Part shown: in pieces, positions 1 to 8,480 of the stretch | How the letters are laid out: every line of letters starts with the position of its first letter | How positions within the stretch are numbered: the first letter of the stretch is position 1 | Source of the DNA: Erwinia persicina | GTDB lineage: Bacteria; Pseudomonadota; Gammaproteobacteria; Enterobacterales; Enterobacteriaceae | Length of the DNA: 35,615 bases | NCBI RefSeq assembly: GCF_014838825.1 | Contig: NZ_JACYMO010000016.1 | Location: 1-35,615 of the forward strand | Direction of reading: 5' to 3' | The notes under the pieces: model-generated | Seen by the model: only the letters and a program-made list of their open reading frames with translations | Databases searched by the model: none | Told to the model about the DNA's origin: nothing | Made by a program: the position numbers and the translations under genes

Positions 1-4
1 CGGT

Positions 5-81
5 GGAGCGGTAGTTCAGTTGGTTAGAATACCTGCCTGTCACGCAGGGGGTCGCGGGTTCGAGCCCCGTCCGTTCCGCCA
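5..81 (+). tRNA. aspT: tRNA-Asp (GTC)
   Basis: Complete 77-nt tRNA with acceptor stem GGAGCGG/CCGTTCC, anticodon loop CTGTCAC carrying anticodon GTC, T-arm GGGTTCGAGCCCC and an encoded CCA end. It closely matches E. coli tRNA-Asp. In E. coli the aspT-trpT pair follows the 5S gene of rrnC and precedes hdfR. The same order here suggests the window opens just downstream of an rRNA operon, but no rRNA lies inside it. Confidence 0.97.
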
Positions 82-88
82 CCCTTTT

Positions 89-164
89 AGGGGCGTAGTT
101 CAATTGGTAGAGCACCGGTCTCCAAAACCGGGTGTTGGGAGTTCGAGTCTCTCCGCCCCTGCCA
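89..164 (+). tRNA. trpT: tRNA-Trp (CCA)
   Basis: Complete 76-nt tRNA with acceptor stem AGGGGCG/CGCCCCT, anticodon CCA in loop CTCCAAA, T-arm GAGTTCGAGTC and an encoded CCA end. It lies 7 nt after tRNA-Asp and is probably processed from the same rRNA-operon transcript. Confidence 0.97.
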
Positions 165-173
165 AATAAAAAC

Positions 174-203
174 AATCCTTTGCTTCGGCAAAGGATTTTT
201 TTT
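174..203 (+). terminator. Terminator of the rRNA/tRNA transcript
   Basis: Perfect 10-bp stem (174-183 with 188-197) closed by the stable tetraloop TTCG and running into a T tract. It is placed to end the rrn-aspT-trpT transcript. Confidence 0.92.
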
Positions 204-247
204 GTCTAAAATTCCTGCCATTTTCACCGTTACTCCGCCAAATGCAT

Positions 248-278
248 AAAAAAAGACCAGCAGGCTGGCCTTTTTTGC
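248..278 (-). terminator. Probable hdfR terminator
   Basis: Read on the minus strand, GGCCAGC and GCTGGTC form a 7-bp stem with one G-U pair (255-261 with 264-270), followed by a run of U from the A tract at 248-254. It lies 17 nt beyond the hdfR stop. On the plus strand the same position is an A-C mismatch, so the minus direction is favoured. Confidence 0.75.
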
Positions 279-294
279 TGCTTATTTCAGCTAA

Positions 295-1122
295 TTACGC
301 TCTGACATTCACCGGAAACTTAATTAATTGACGGATATGTGCCTGCTGATCGCTGTTTTGTAACCACACCGCATACAGGGGTCTGGAAGCGACAGCAGTA
401 TCAGGGATCACTAAAAGATCGCTGTATTCTTTACCCCAAACATCCGGTAAGAAGGCACAGGCCCCCGTGGTATGCAGAAGTTGTCGCGTTAAATGTGCGG
501 AGGTCGTCGTCAGTACCGGCACATCATCGGCACCGGCCAGATAGCTTTCATGCTGGTGAAAATCAGCGCCCCATTCCAGCTTAATGTAGTCATATTTCTC
601 TTTTTTCTCCGATTTTCGCGATCGGAACAGCGTCAGGGAGATATGGCCGATTTGTTGACTGCTTAGCTCGTCCATTTTAGGAGCCTCCGTCGTCACCAGC
701 AGGTCAAGCTGACGCTCATGCAGCTGTTTAACCAGGGAATGACGCTGTGCCACACGTGCTTCGAGATGCAGGCTTTCCCGGTTCTCATACAGCGTCTGAA
801 GCCACGGTGTCAGGTAAGCCTCCCATAGTGACGCACTGGCACCGATCGACAGCTCATGATGCTGCTGCGTGTGCGCCACCTCTTTCTTGGCCATTAGCCA
901 CGTGCTCATCAGACTCTCTGCATAGGGCAGCAGGCGTTCCCCGGCAGACGTCAGTCTGATGTTGTTACGATGGCGGGTAAACAGGCTCACTCCCAGCTGG
1001 TTTTCAAGCTGTCTGATGCGAAAACTGACAGCAGATTGCGTGAGATAGAGTGCTTCCGCTGCACGTCCAAAGTGGCGAGTTCTGCTCACTTCAAGAAAGG
1101 TTTTCAGTAATTCCGTATCCAC
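295..1122 (-). CDS. hdfR: LysR-type transcriptional regulator HdfR
   Basis: LysR-family DNA-binding protein; the E. coli homologue represses flhDC and affects other genes. The N-terminal winged helix-turn-helix (roughly residues 1-60) is very close to E. coli HdfR ([19 protein letters not shown], then the [16 protein letters not shown] wing). The effector domain is more diverged. I chose the GTG at 1120-1122 (275 aa). AGGAG sits 6 nt upstream of it but directly abuts the upstream ATG at 1126-1128, and the E. coli protein begins at the equivalent residue (DTELLKTF). The gene is divergent from maoP, as in E. coli. Function is assigned from the family and gene order; the target genes here are unknown. 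Confidence 0.93.
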   Translation of the reverse strand: MDTELLKTFLEVSRTRHFGRAAEALYLTQSAVSFRIRQLENQLGVSLFTRHRNNIRLTSAGERLLPYAESLMSTWLMAKKEVAHTQQHHELSIGASASLWEAYLTPWLQTLYENRESLHLEARVAQRHSLVKQLHERQLDLLVTTEAPKMDELSSQQIGHISLTLFRSRKSEKKEKYDYIKLEWGADFHQHESYLAGADDVPVLTTTSAHLTRQLLHTTGACAFLPDVWGKEYSDLLVIPDTAVASRPLYAVWLQNSDQQAHIRQLIKFPVNVRA

Positions 1123-1168
1123 ATCCATCTCCTAAAAAACATTTGTCGTTATGATTTAAATGTTTTGT

Positions 1169-1197
1169 TTTACACTCTGTCAAGCCTATCTAATACT
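1169..1197 (+). promoter_or_regulatory. Candidate sigma70 promoter of maoP
   Basis: TTTACA (1169-1174) and AATACT (1192-1197) are separated by 17 bp, about 45 nt upstream of the maoP start. In E. coli the maoS site bound by the MaoP system is, as I recall, next to maoP, so this hdfR-maoP gap is where I would look for it. I cannot place maoS exactly. Confidence 0.45.
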
Positions 1198-1243
1198 CCG
1201 CGCCATAAATAGCACGGCCATAAAAGAGTTAGGAGCGTGTAAA

Positions 1244-1582
1244 ATGGCGGAAAGCTTCGCAACAACGAATCGTTTTTTTGATAACAAACATTACCCTCGC
1301 GGGTTCTCCCGTCACGGTGATTTCACCATCAAAGAAGCCCAACTTCTTGAGCGTTATGGTTACGCTTTTAACGAACTGGACCTGGCAAAGCGTGAGCCGG
1401 GTACAGAAGAAGAGCGTCTGTTCATTGAGGTGTGCCGGGGCGTGCGTGAGCCGCAAACCGAGGCAGAAAAAGTCTGGTCAAAATACATGACCCGCATTAA
1501 ACGTCCTAAGCGTTTCCATACTCTTTCCGGCGGCAAGCCGCAGATGGAAGGGGTTGAAGACTACACGGATAGTGACGATTAA
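1244..1582 (+). CDS. maoP: Macrodomain Ori organisation protein MaoP (YifE family)
   Basis: A 112-residue protein, the same length as E. coli MaoP (formerly YifE), which with the nearby maoS site confines long-range DNA interactions around oriC to the Ori macrodomain. It is nearly identical to E. coli at the start ([20 protein letters not shown]) and through the basic stretch [20 protein letters not shown]. The tail is acidic (EDYTDSDD). The ATG at 1244 has AGGAG 8 nt upstream. An in-frame ATG at 1160 would add 28 residues unlike any known MaoP and lies in the promoter region, so I reject it. It sits divergent to hdfR near the rrn operon, as in E. coli. Confidence 0.95.
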   Translation: MAESFATTNRFFDNKHYPRGFSRHGDFTIKEAQLLERYGYAFNELDLAKREPGTEEERLFIEVCRGVREPQTEAEKVWSKYMTRIKRPKRFHTLSGGKPQMEGVEDYTDSDD

Positions 1583-1586
1583 GATC

Positions 1587-1608
1587 AAGGGGCTTCGGCC
1601 CCTTTTTC
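1587..1608 (+). terminator. maoP terminator
   Basis: AAGGGGC / GCCCCTT stem (1587-1593 with 1598-1604) with a TTCG loop, then a short T run. It begins 4 nt after the maoP stop and lies just before the convergent yifB stop. Confidence 0.88.
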
Positions 1609-1615
1609 ATGTCTG

Positions 1616-3136
1616 CTACGCCAGGTTGCTGTGCAGGTGGATCAGCAGGCGGTCAATAGCACGATAGCTTATCGCTTCAGTCAAATGTTCCCGACTGACC
1701 GCATTATCCCCTGCCAGATCGGCAATCGTACGCGCTACCTTGAGGATCCGTTGCCACGCCCGCACTGACAGCCCGAGCTGCACCAGTACCTGCTCAAGCC
1801 ATTCTGCATCCGCTGGCGTAAGTGTACAGCAAGCCTGGATGTCGTGGTTGCTCATTACCGCATTCACTTTGCCACTGCGTTCCAGCTGGCGCTGTCGTGC
1901 CCTCAACACCCGCTCGCGTACTTGTTCACTGGATTCCCCGCCACGTGGCTGCCCGCTCAGCGTACCCGGAGGCAGCAAGGGGACCTCAAGGGAAAGATCG
2001 AAGCGGTCAAGGAACGGGCCCGACAGGCGGCTGAGATAGCGCAGCGTCTGCCGGGGTGAGCTGCGATTATGTTGTCCGGTGTAGTGACCTGTCGGACTGG
2101 GGTTCATGGCGGCGATCAGCTGGAAGCGTGCCGGATAGGTTATTTTTGCCCGCGCCCGGGAAATGCTGATCTCTCCGGACTCAAGGGGTTCTCGCAGCGC
2201 ATCCAGCGCCCGGCGTTCAAACTCCGGGAGTTCATCGAGGAAAAGGATACCGTTATGCGCCAGCGAAATTTCCCCCGGCTTAGGCAGCGATCCGCCGCCG
2301 ACCAGTGCATAGAGCGATGCACTGTGGTGAGGGGAACGAAACGGCCTCTGACGCCACTGACGGTGCAGGTCCCCGCTACCCACCAGACTGGCTACGCTGG
2401 CGCTCTCCAGGGCCTCACGATCGCTTAGAGGCGGCATCAGCCCACACAGGCGGGAGGCCAGCATTGTTTTCCCTGTTCCCGGCGGGCCGATCAGTAAAAG
2501 ATTATGTCCCCCTGCGGCCGTGATCTCCAGCGCCCGCCTGGCCTGATGCTGACCAATAATTTCATTTAAATCGCCCGACATAGGGGGTGACGACGGTGGC
2601 TGACACTGTGCCGATTCCAGCCTCCCTTTGCCGTGCAGGAAGGTACACACCTCCAGCAGACAGGTTGCTACCAGGCTCTCCCCATGCTGGATCAATCCGA
2701 CATCATTCTGATTTTCCGCAGACAGTATCAACTGCCGCCCACATTCCAGAGCAGCAACCGCCGCCGGAATAGCGCCCTGTACGCTGCGCAGCGCGCCCGT
2801 TAGCGCCAGTTCGCCGAGAAATTCATAACATGAAAGTTTATTCGCCGGAATCTGCTCTGAGGCGGCGAGGATAGCGATAGCGATGGGCAAATCATACCTG
2901 CCGCCCTCTTTAGGCAGGTCAGCGGGGGCGAGATTAACGGTGATCCGCTTTGCCGGAAAAGTGAAACCACTGTTGATAATGGCGCTGCGTACACGGTCGC
3001 GGGCCTCTTTCACCGTGGTTTCCGGTAATCCAACCAGCGAAAGTGCCGGCAGCCCATTGCTGAGGTGAACTTCTACCGACACCTGAGGGGCCTGGATGCC
3101 CAGTGCGGCGCGGGTAAACACGACAGATAGCGACAT
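1616..3136 (-). CDS. yifB: Mg-chelatase-like AAA+ ATPase of the YifB/ComM family
   Basis: A 506-residue AAA+ protein, the same length as E. coli YifB. The N-terminal ChlI/Lon-type fold covers about residues 1-185. It is followed by the AAA+ core with Walker A GPPGTGKT at 217-224, the conserved RPFRSPHHSAS segment, a Walker B region (ILFLDELPEF) and a C-terminal Mg-chelatase helical domain. ComM relatives are hexameric helicases that promote branch migration during natural transformation. The E. coli role is not well established, so function here stays general. The start at 3136 has AAGGAGA 5 nt upstream. An in-frame start at 3250 would add 38 non-conserved residues. Divergent from ilvL, as in E. 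coli. Confidence 0.93.
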   Translation of the reverse strand: MSLSVVFTRAALGIQAPQVSVEVHLSNGLPALSLVGLPETTVKEARDRVRSAIINSGFTFPAKRITVNLAPADLPKEGGRYDLPIAIAILAASEQIPANKLSCYEFLGELALTGALRSVQGAIPAAVAALECGRQLILSAENQNDVGLIQHGESLVATCLLEVCTFLHGKGRLESAQCQPPSSPPMSGDLNEIIGQHQARRALEITAAGGHNLLLIGPPGTGKTMLASRLCGLMPPLSDREALESASVASLVGSGDLHRQWRQRPFRSPHHSASLYALVGGGSLPKPGEISLAHNGILFLDELPEFERRALDALREPLESGEISISRARAKITYPARFQLIAAMNPSPTGHYTGQHNRSSPRQTLRYLSRLSGPFLDRFDLSLEVPLLPPGTLSGQPRGGESSEQVRERVLRARQRQLERSGKVNAVMSNHDIQACCTLTPADAEWLEQVLVQLGLSVRAWQRILKVARTIADLAGDNAVSREHLTEAISYRAIDRLLIHLHSNLA

Positions 3137-3404
3137 AAACTCTCCTTGTAGTGCCAACTCTGCGACAGGAGAAGGGGGATGGCGAGAAGCCGATTGGCGA
3201 TTTGTGCAGCCTGTCTGAAGATGATTGCCGCGTTCAACAGTCAGCGACATTGTGTTGCGGGCAGGCGCGAAAATGCAGACAGAGAAAATAAAATGGTCAC
3301 ACTGCGTGACTGATGAAAAAGATTCATTTTTTTCTTATCGACTGAATAACAAAAGTTTTTTTTAGATCTGCGTCCGACGTCATAAAATAAAATGATGAAA
3401 AAAG
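3137..3404. other. yifB-ilv intergenic region
   Basis: No convincing gene. The yifB ribosome binding site is at the left edge. A short dyad, GTCAC-5-GTGAC, lies at 3296-3310. From about 3320 the sequence is very A/T-rich with several A and T runs. In E. coli the equivalent region carries an IHF site and upstream element for the ilv promoter. I see the A/T richness but cannot assign a specific site. Confidence 0.5.
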
Positions 3405-3432
3405 TTGAATTAAAGCTAATAACTGTGATAAC
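3405..3432 (+). promoter_or_regulatory. Candidate main ilv operon promoter
   Basis: TTGAAT (3405-3410), a 16-bp spacer and GATAAC (3427-3432), within the extended context TGTGATAAC. The segment just downstream resembles my recollection of the E. coli ilvGp2 start region (GATAACTCTGTAGGCATTAC). Transcription would begin near 3440 and include ilvL. Confidence 0.55.
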
Positions 3433-3474
3433 TCTGTAGGCATTACTTCGAACAAGTGAATGAAAAGAATCTAA

Positions 3475-3573
3475 ATGAAAGCCCTTCTACGAGTCATTAG
3501 CCTAGTCGTTATTAACGTCGTCGTGATTATTATCACGCCGTGCGGGGCTACGCTCGGAGAAAGAAAGGCTTAA
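3475..3573 (+). CDS. ilvL: ilv operon leader peptide
   Basis: A 32-codon leader peptide, the same length as E. coli IlvL and starting MKALLRVISLVVINVVVIII. Residues 4-20 hold fourteen leucine, valine and isoleucine codons, plus one more Leu at 27. This is the sensor for multivalent attenuation. When any of the three charged tRNAs is scarce, the ribosome stalls and the downstream terminator does not form. Two of the leucine codons are the rare CTA, which sharpens leucine sensing. It is too short for most gene callers. It ends with GERKA before TAA, close to the E. coli GRGKA ending. Confidence 0.95.
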   Translation: MKALLRVISLVVINVVVIIITPCGATLGERKA

Positions 3574-3595
3574 AAATCAAGCCTGATTTCGAAAG

Positions 3596-3630
3596 AACCC
3601 CCGCACCGAAAGGTCCGGGGGTTTTTTTTT
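3596..3630 (+). terminator. ilv attenuator terminator
   Basis: AACCCCCG ... CGGGGG stem with an inner ACC/GGT pairing, one C-C mismatch and a GAAA loop, followed by nine T (3622-3630). It starts 22 nt after the ilvL stop. This is the intrinsic terminator that attenuation controls. Confidence 0.95.
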
Positions 3631-3660
3631 GGCAAGGTATCAACGACAGAGGAACAGAAT

Positions 3661-3711
3661 ATGAACAGTAGCATAAAATGCTGTTGTTCCCAGCGAGAGG
3701 CGGGGGAATAA
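3661..3711 (+). CDS. ilvX: Small protein IlvX homologue
   Basis: A 16-codon open frame between the attenuator and ilvG, encoding [16 protein letters not shown]. It has GAGGAA about 7 nt upstream of its ATG, and its TAA ends 2 nt before the ilvG start, which suggests translational coupling. E. coli has a 16-residue small protein, IlvX, at exactly this place (MNNSTKFCFSRFRTGN from memory). The two share length, position and about 7 identities (M1, N2, S4, K6, C8, S10, G15). Here there are three consecutive cysteines at 7-9. Function is unknown in any organism as far as I know. It may be a real micro-protein or a coupling device that delivers ribosomes to ilvG. Confidence 0.7.
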   Translation: MNSSIKCCCSQREAGE

Positions 3712-3713
3712 CT

Positions 3714-5360
3714 ATGAATGGTGCTCAGTGGGTGGTTCAAGCTTTGCGTGCACAGGGAGTCGAAACGGTATTCGGCTACCCGGGTGGAGCAATTATGCCG
3801 GTCTATGACGCGCTCTACGACGGCGGAGTCGAACATCTACTGTGCCGCCATGAGCAGGGTGCCGCGATGGCCGCTATCGGCTTCGCACGTGCAACGGGAA
3901 AAGTGGGGGTCTGTATCGCCACCTCCGGGCCAGGTGCGACGAATCTGATCACCGGTCTTGCTGATGCCATGCTGGACTCCGTGCCGATCGTGGCCATCAC
4001 CGGACAGGTGTCGTCTGCTGTGATGGGAACGGATGCTTTTCAGGAAATAGACGTCCTGGGTCTGTCGCTGGCCTGCACCAAACATAGCTTCCTCGTAGAG
4101 TCCCTTGATGAACTTCCTATGGTGATGGCAGAAGCTTTCGCCATTGCACAGTCTGGCCGTCCCGGCCCGGTTCTGGTGGATATCCCTAAAGATATCCAGT
4201 TAGCCAGCGGCGATCTGGTCGCCCATCTGCTGCCGGTCGGCCAGGAAATGGCTCATCCCCATGCTGAACTGCAGCAGGCGCGCAGCCTGCTAGCCCAGGC
4301 GAAGAAACCGATTCTGTATGTCGGCGGCGGCGTGGGAATGGCGAATGCCGTTCATGCTTTACGGGCTTTTGCCAAAGAGACCGGCATTCCGACGGTGGCA
4401 ACGTTGAAAGGGCTGGGTACGCCCGATGCCGAAGATGCGTGCTATCTGGGCATGCTCGGCATGCACGGCACGAAGGCTGCCAACCTGGCCGTCCAGCAGT
4501 GTGACCTGCTGATCGCCGTCGGTGCCCGCTTTGATGACCGCGTAACGGGCAAGCTGGATACTTTTGCCCCGCATGCCAGCGTTATCCATCTGGATATCGA
4601 CCCGGCAGAGCTGCATAAACTGCGCCGGGCGCATGTGGGCTTGCAGGGCGATCTCAATAAACTGCTGCCCGACCTGTATCAGCCGGTTGATATCGCCGCC
4701 TGGCGCGAAGACGTGAAAGCGCTGAAAGCAGACCACGGCTGGCGTTACGATCACCCGGGAGAGGCGATCTTTGCGCCGCTGTTTTTGAAACAGCTGTCAG
4801 ACCGCAAACCTCAGAGCGCGGTAGTGACCACTGATGTCGGTCAGCACCAGATGTGGGCTGCCCAGCACATGAGCTTTAATCGCCCGGAAAATTTCATCAC
4901 CTCCAGCGGGCTGGGCACCATGGGCTTCGGCCTGCCTGCCGCCGTTGGTGCCCAGGTGGCGCGCCCGGATGACACCGTGATCTGCGTCTCCGGCGATGGT
5001 TCATTCATGATGAACGTGCAGGAACTGGGTACCGTTAAGCGCAAACAGCTGCCGGTGAAAATCGTTCTGATGGATAACCAGCGGCTGGGCATGGTACGTC
5101 AGTGGCAGCAGCTGTTTTTTGAGGAGCGTTACAGCGAAACCAACCTTTCAGATAACCCGGACTTTCTCATCCTGGCGAGTGCCTTTGGCATTCCCGGCCA
5201 GCGTATTACCCGTAAAGATCAGGTCGATGCCGCATTAGACGCTTTGCTCCACAGTGAAGGGCCTTACATGCTCCACGTCGCCATTGACGAGCATGAGAAC
5301 GTCTGGCCTCTGGTACCGCCGGGTGCCAGCAATGAAAATATGATGGAGAAAACCTCATGA
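3714..5360 (+). CDS. ilvG: Acetolactate synthase II large subunit
   Basis: A 548-residue thiamine-diphosphate enzyme that condenses two pyruvates to acetolactate (valine, leucine) or pyruvate with 2-ketobutyrate to acetohydroxybutyrate (isoleucine). The catalytic Glu is E47 in [13 protein letters not shown]. The central FAD-binding domain includes [11 protein letters not shown]. The C-terminal ThDP/Mg motif is in SGDGSFMMN followed by [12 protein letters not shown]. The frame is complete, unlike the frameshifted ilvG of E. coli K-12, so isozyme II should be active and relatively valine-insensitive. The ATG at 3714 aligns with the E. coli start (MNGAQWVV). Its last 4 nt overlap ilvM (ATGA). 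An in-frame start at 3678 overlaps ilvX and is rejected. Confidence 0.98.
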   Translation: MNGAQWVVQALRAQGVETVFGYPGGAIMPVYDALYDGGVEHLLCRHEQGAAMAAIGFARATGKVGVCIATSGPGATNLITGLADAMLDSVPIVAITGQVSSAVMGTDAFQEIDVLGLSLACTKHSFLVESLDELPMVMAEAFAIAQSGRPGPVLVDIPKDIQLASGDLVAHLLPVGQEMAHPHAELQQARSLLAQAKKPILYVGGGVGMANAVHALRAFAKETGIPTVATLKGLGTPDAEDACYLGMLGMHGTKAANLAVQQCDLLIAVGARFDDRVTGKLDTFAPHASVIHLDIDPAELHKLRRAHVGLQGDLNKLLPDLYQPVDIAAWREDVKALKADHGWRYDHPGEAIFAPLFLKQLSDRKPQSAVVTTDVGQHQMWAAQHMSFNRPENFITSSGLGTMGFGLPAAVGAQVARPDDTVICVSGDGSFMMNVQELGTVKRKQLPVKIVLMDNQRLGMVRQWQQLFFEERYSETNLSDNPDFLILASAFGIPGQRITRKDQVDAALDALLHSEGPYMLHVAIDEHENVWPLVPPGASNENMMEKTS

Positions 5361-5614
5361 AACAGCATCAATTGTCTATAGAAGCGCGCTTCCGCCCGGA
5401 AATACTGGAACGCATTTTGCGGGTTGTGCGCCATCGTGGCTTCCAGGTGTGCTCAATGCACATGGCCTCGCGGGTGAATACCGACAACATTAATATTGAG
5501 ATGACCGTTGCCAGCCAGCGCTCCGTCGATTTACTGTCAACGCAGTTGAGTAAATTAATGGATGTGGCTTGCGTTCAGATCCAACAGCAAACAACACAAC
5601 AAATCCGCGCATAA
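5357..5614 (+). CDS. ilvM: Acetolactate synthase II regulatory subunit
   Basis: An 85-residue ACT-domain small subunit that pairs with IlvG to stabilise and activate isozyme II. The ACT fold (beta-alpha-beta-beta-alpha-beta) covers the first 75 or so residues, with [19 protein letters not shown] as the first strand-helix part. Its ATG overlaps the ilvG stop (ATGA at 5357-5360), a standard arrangement for equimolar subunit translation. The Gln/Thr-rich tail ([10 protein letters not shown]) is probably disordered. Confidence 0.96.
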   Translation: MKQHQLSIEARFRPEILERILRVVRHRGFQVCSMHMASRVNTDNINIEMTVASQRSVDLLSTQLSKLMDVACVQIQQQTTQQIRA

Positions 5615-5632
5615 GCGCGCAAGGAAACGAGA

Positions 5633-6559
5633 ATGACGAAGAAAGCAGACTTTATCTGGTTCAATGGCGAGATGGTGAAATGGGAAGACGCGAAGGTCAG
5701 CGTGATGTCCCATGCGCTGCACTACGGCACGTCTGTTTTTGAAGGCGTACGTTGCTATGACTCGCACAAAGGGCCAGTAGTCTTCCGCCATCGTGAACAT
5801 ATGCAGCGTCTGCGTGACTCTGCAAAAATCTACCGTTTCCCGGTCAGCCTGAGTGTTGATGAGTTGATGGAAGCCTGCCGTGCTACGCTGCGCAAAAACA
5901 ACCTGAAAAGCGCTTACATCCGTCCACTGGTGTTCGTGGGTGACGTCGGCCTGGGCGTGAACCCGCCTGAGGGTTATGAAACAGACATCATCATCGCCGC
6001 TTTCCCGTGGGGAGCTTACCTCGGGGCTGAAGCGTTGGAGCAGGGTATCGATGCGATGGTCTCTTCATGGAACCGTGTGGCCCCGAATACGCTGCCCACT
6101 GCAGCGAAAGCGGGCGGTAACTATCTGTCCTCTCTGCTGGTCGGTAGCGAAGCGCGCCGTCACGGTTATCAGGAAGGGATCGCGCTGGATACGCAGGGTT
6201 ACATCTCTGAAGGTGCTGGTGAAAACCTGTTCGAAGTGAAGGACGGGATCCTGTTTACCCCGCCGTTTACCTCTTCCGCCCTGCCAGGAATTACGCGTGA
6301 CGCCATCATCAAACTGGCGCAGGATATGGGGATTGAAGTGCGTGAGCAGGTGCTGTCGCGCGAGTCTCTGTACCTGGCTGACGAAGTCTTTATGTCAGGC
6401 ACTGCTGCGGAGATCACTCCGGTACGCAGCGTTGATGGGATCCAGGTGGGCGAAGGCAAACGCGGCCCGGTCACCGCACGCATTCAGTCTGCTTTCTTTG
6501 GCCTGTTCACGGGTGAGACGGAAGACAAATGGGGCTGGCTGGATCCAGTTAACCCATAA
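5633..6559 (+). CDS. ilvE: Branched-chain amino acid aminotransferase
   Basis: A 308-residue fold-type IV PLP aminotransferase that carries out the last step of valine, leucine and isoleucine synthesis, transferring the amino group from glutamate. The PLP lysine is about K159 in [13 protein letters not shown]. The phosphate-binding and substrate segments ([33 protein letters not shown]) are all present. It is one residue shorter than E. coli IlvE at the N-terminus ([10 protein letters not shown] against MTTKKADYIWF). It starts 18 nt after ilvM, preceded by AAGGAAACGAGA. Confidence 0.98.
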   Translation: MTKKADFIWFNGEMVKWEDAKVSVMSHALHYGTSVFEGVRCYDSHKGPVVFRHREHMQRLRDSAKIYRFPVSLSVDELMEACRATLRKNNLKSAYIRPLVFVGDVGLGVNPPEGYETDIIIAAFPWGAYLGAEALEQGIDAMVSSWNRVAPNTLPTAAKAGGNYLSSLLVGSEARRHGYQEGIALDTQGYISEGAGENLFEVKDGILFTPPFTSSALPGITRDAIIKLAQDMGIEVREQVLSRESLYLADEVFMSGTAAEITPVRSVDGIQVGEGKRGPVTARIQSAFFGLFTGETEDKWGWLDPVNP

Positions 6560-6573
6560 CAATAATGTTTTTT

Positions 6574-6597
6574 CGCGGGCGTCAGTTGACGCCCGCG
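6574..6597 (+). repeat. Stable hairpin between ilvE and ilvD
   Basis: A perfect 10-bp G+C-rich inverted repeat (6574-6583 with 6588-6597) with a 4-nt loop AGTT. No T run follows on the plus strand, so it is not a standard terminator. The Ts lie upstream instead. It most likely acts as an mRNA stability or processing element that adjusts ilvGME against ilvDA output. Confidence 0.75.
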
Positions 6598-6624
6598 CAC
6601 TATCTGATTTCTGGAGTAAAGAGC

Positions 6625-8475
6625 ATGCCTAAGTATCGTTCCGCCACTACCACCCACGGCCGTAATATGGCTGGTGCCCGTGCCCTGTGGCGCGCCACAG
6701 GAATGACCGATGATGACTTCGGTAAGCCGATCATTGCCGTCGTTAACTCCTTTACCCAGTTCGTGCCGGGTCACGTTCACCTGCGCGATTTGGGTAAGCT
6801 GGTTGCCGAGGAGATTGAAGCCTCAGGCGGCGTGGCGAAAGAGTTCAACACCATTGCCGTGGATGATGGGATCGCCATGGGCCACGGCGGGATGCTCTAC
6901 TCTCTGCCGTCGCGTGAGCTGATCGCTGACTCCGTGGAGTACATGGTCAACGCACACTGTGCGGATGCCATGGTGTGTATATCTAACTGCGACAAAATCA
7001 CCCCGGGGATGCTGATGGCGTCCCTGCGCCTGAATATCCCGGTGATCTTCGTTTCCGGCGGCCCGATGGAAGCCGGTAAAACCAAGCTGTCCGACAAAAT
7101 CATTAAACTCGATCTCGTCGATGCGATGATTCAGGGCGCAAACCCTAACGTCAGCGATGCAGAAAGTGACCAGATTGAACGCTCTGCCTGCCCGACGTGC
7201 GGCTCCTGCTCCGGCATGTTCACAGCTAACTCGATGAACTGTCTGACCGAAGCGCTGGGTCTGTCTCAGCCGGGTAACGGTTCACTGCTGGCGACTCATG
7301 CCGATCGTAAAGAGCTGTTCCTCAATGCGGGGCGTCGTATTGTTGCTCTGACTAAGCGTTACTACGAGCAGGATGATGAAACCGCGCTGCCGCGCAGCAT
7401 TGCCAGCAAAGCCGCGTTTGAAAACGCCATTACGCTGGATATCGCGATGGGTGGTTCAACTAACACTGTTCTGCACCTGCTGGCCGCCGCTCAGGAAGGG
7501 GAAATCGATTTTGATATCTCTGACATCGATCGCCTGTCACGCCTGGTACCACACCTGTGCAAAGTGGCGCCAAGCACCCAGAAGTACCACATGGAAGACG
7601 TGCACCGCGCCGGTGGCGTCCTCGGGATCCTCGGTGAGCTGGATCGTGCCGGGCTGCTGGACAATAGCGTGCGTAACATCCTCGGCCTGAGCCTGCGTGA
7701 AACCCTGGATCAGTACGACATCATGCTGACCAAAGATGAAGCCGTGAAAAAAATGTTCCGTGCCGGTCCGGCGGGCATTCGTACGACCCAGGCTTTCTCG
7801 CAGGACACCCGCTGGGACACCCTGGATGACGATCGTCAGGAAGGCTGTATTCGTTCCCGCGAGTTCGCCTTCAGTCAGGACGGCGGTCTGGCAGTTCTGT
7901 ACGGCAACATTGCTGAAAACGGCTGTATCGTTAAAACCGCAGGCGTTGATGAAGGCAGCCTGGTGTTCAGCGGTCCGGCGAAAGTCTATGAAAGCCAGGA
8001 CGATGCCGTTGCTGCCATCCTCGGCGGTAAAGTAGCGGCAGGTGACGTGGTCGTGATCCGCTATGAGGGGCCTAAAGGGGGGCCGGGCATGCAGGAAATG
8101 CTCTATCCGACCACCTATCTGAAATCGATGGGACTGGGTAAAGCCTGTGCGCTGATCACCGATGGACGATTCTCTGGCGGCACCTCCGGGCTGTCAATCG
8201 GTCACGCTTCTCCGGAAGCGGCCAGCGGCGGCACCATCGCGCTGGTGAAAGACGGCGATATCATCAATATTGATATTCCACAACGCGGCATCCAGCTGGA
8301 CGTGCCAGAGAATGAACTGGCTGCCCGTCGTCTGGAAGAAGATGCACGTGGCGATCAGGCCTACACGCCACACGGTCGTGAGCGTCAGGTTTCCTTCGCG
8401 CTGCGCGCTTATGCCACCCTGGCAACCAGCGCTGACAAAGGCGCCGTCCGTGATAAGAGTAAGCTGGGAGGCTAA
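6625..8475 (+). CDS. ilvD: Dihydroxy-acid dehydratase
   Basis: A 616-residue iron-sulfur dehydratase of the IlvD/Edd family, the same length as in E. coli. It converts dihydroxyisovalerate and dihydroxymethylvalerate to the corresponding 2-keto acids. Cluster ligands are visible at C122 ([11 protein letters not shown]) and C195 ([13 protein letters not shown]). The DGRFSGG and [11 protein letters not shown] signature segments lie near the C-terminus. The start at 6625 gives the conserved [21 protein letters not shown] and has TGGAG upstream. A further in-frame start at 6565 would fall inside the upstream hairpin region and is rejected. IlvD clusters of this type are oxygen-sensitive. Confidence 0.98.
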   Translation: MPKYRSATTTHGRNMAGARALWRATGMTDDDFGKPIIAVVNSFTQFVPGHVHLRDLGKLVAEEIEASGGVAKEFNTIAVDDGIAMGHGGMLYSLPSRELIADSVEYMVNAHCADAMVCISNCDKITPGMLMASLRLNIPVIFVSGGPMEAGKTKLSDKIIKLDLVDAMIQGANPNVSDAESDQIERSACPTCGSCSGMFTANSMNCLTEALGLSQPGNGSLLATHADRKELFLNAGRRIVALTKRYYEQDDETALPRSIASKAAFENAITLDIAMGGSTNTVLHLLAAAQEGEIDFDISDIDRLSRLVPHLCKVAPSTQKYHMEDVHRAGGVLGILGELDRAGLLDNSVRNILGLSLRETLDQYDIMLTKDEAVKKMFRAGPAGIRTTQAFSQDTRWDTLDDDRQEGCIRSREFAFSQDGGLAVLYGNIAENGCIVKTAGVDEGSLVFSGPAKVYESQDDAVAAILGGKVAAGDVVVIRYEGPKGGPGMQEMLYPTTYLKSMGLGKACALITDGRFSGGTSGLSIGHASPEAASGGTIALVKDGDIINIDIPQRGIQLDVPENELAARRLEEDARGDQAYTPHGRERQVSFALRAYATLATSADKGAVRDKSKLGG

Positions 8476-8480
8476 CCAAC

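Noticed and set aside
3570..3836. An 88-codon minus-strand frame over the ilv attenuator
   Set aside because: It crosses the terminator hairpin, ilvX and the ilvG start in antisense, with no support beyond being open.
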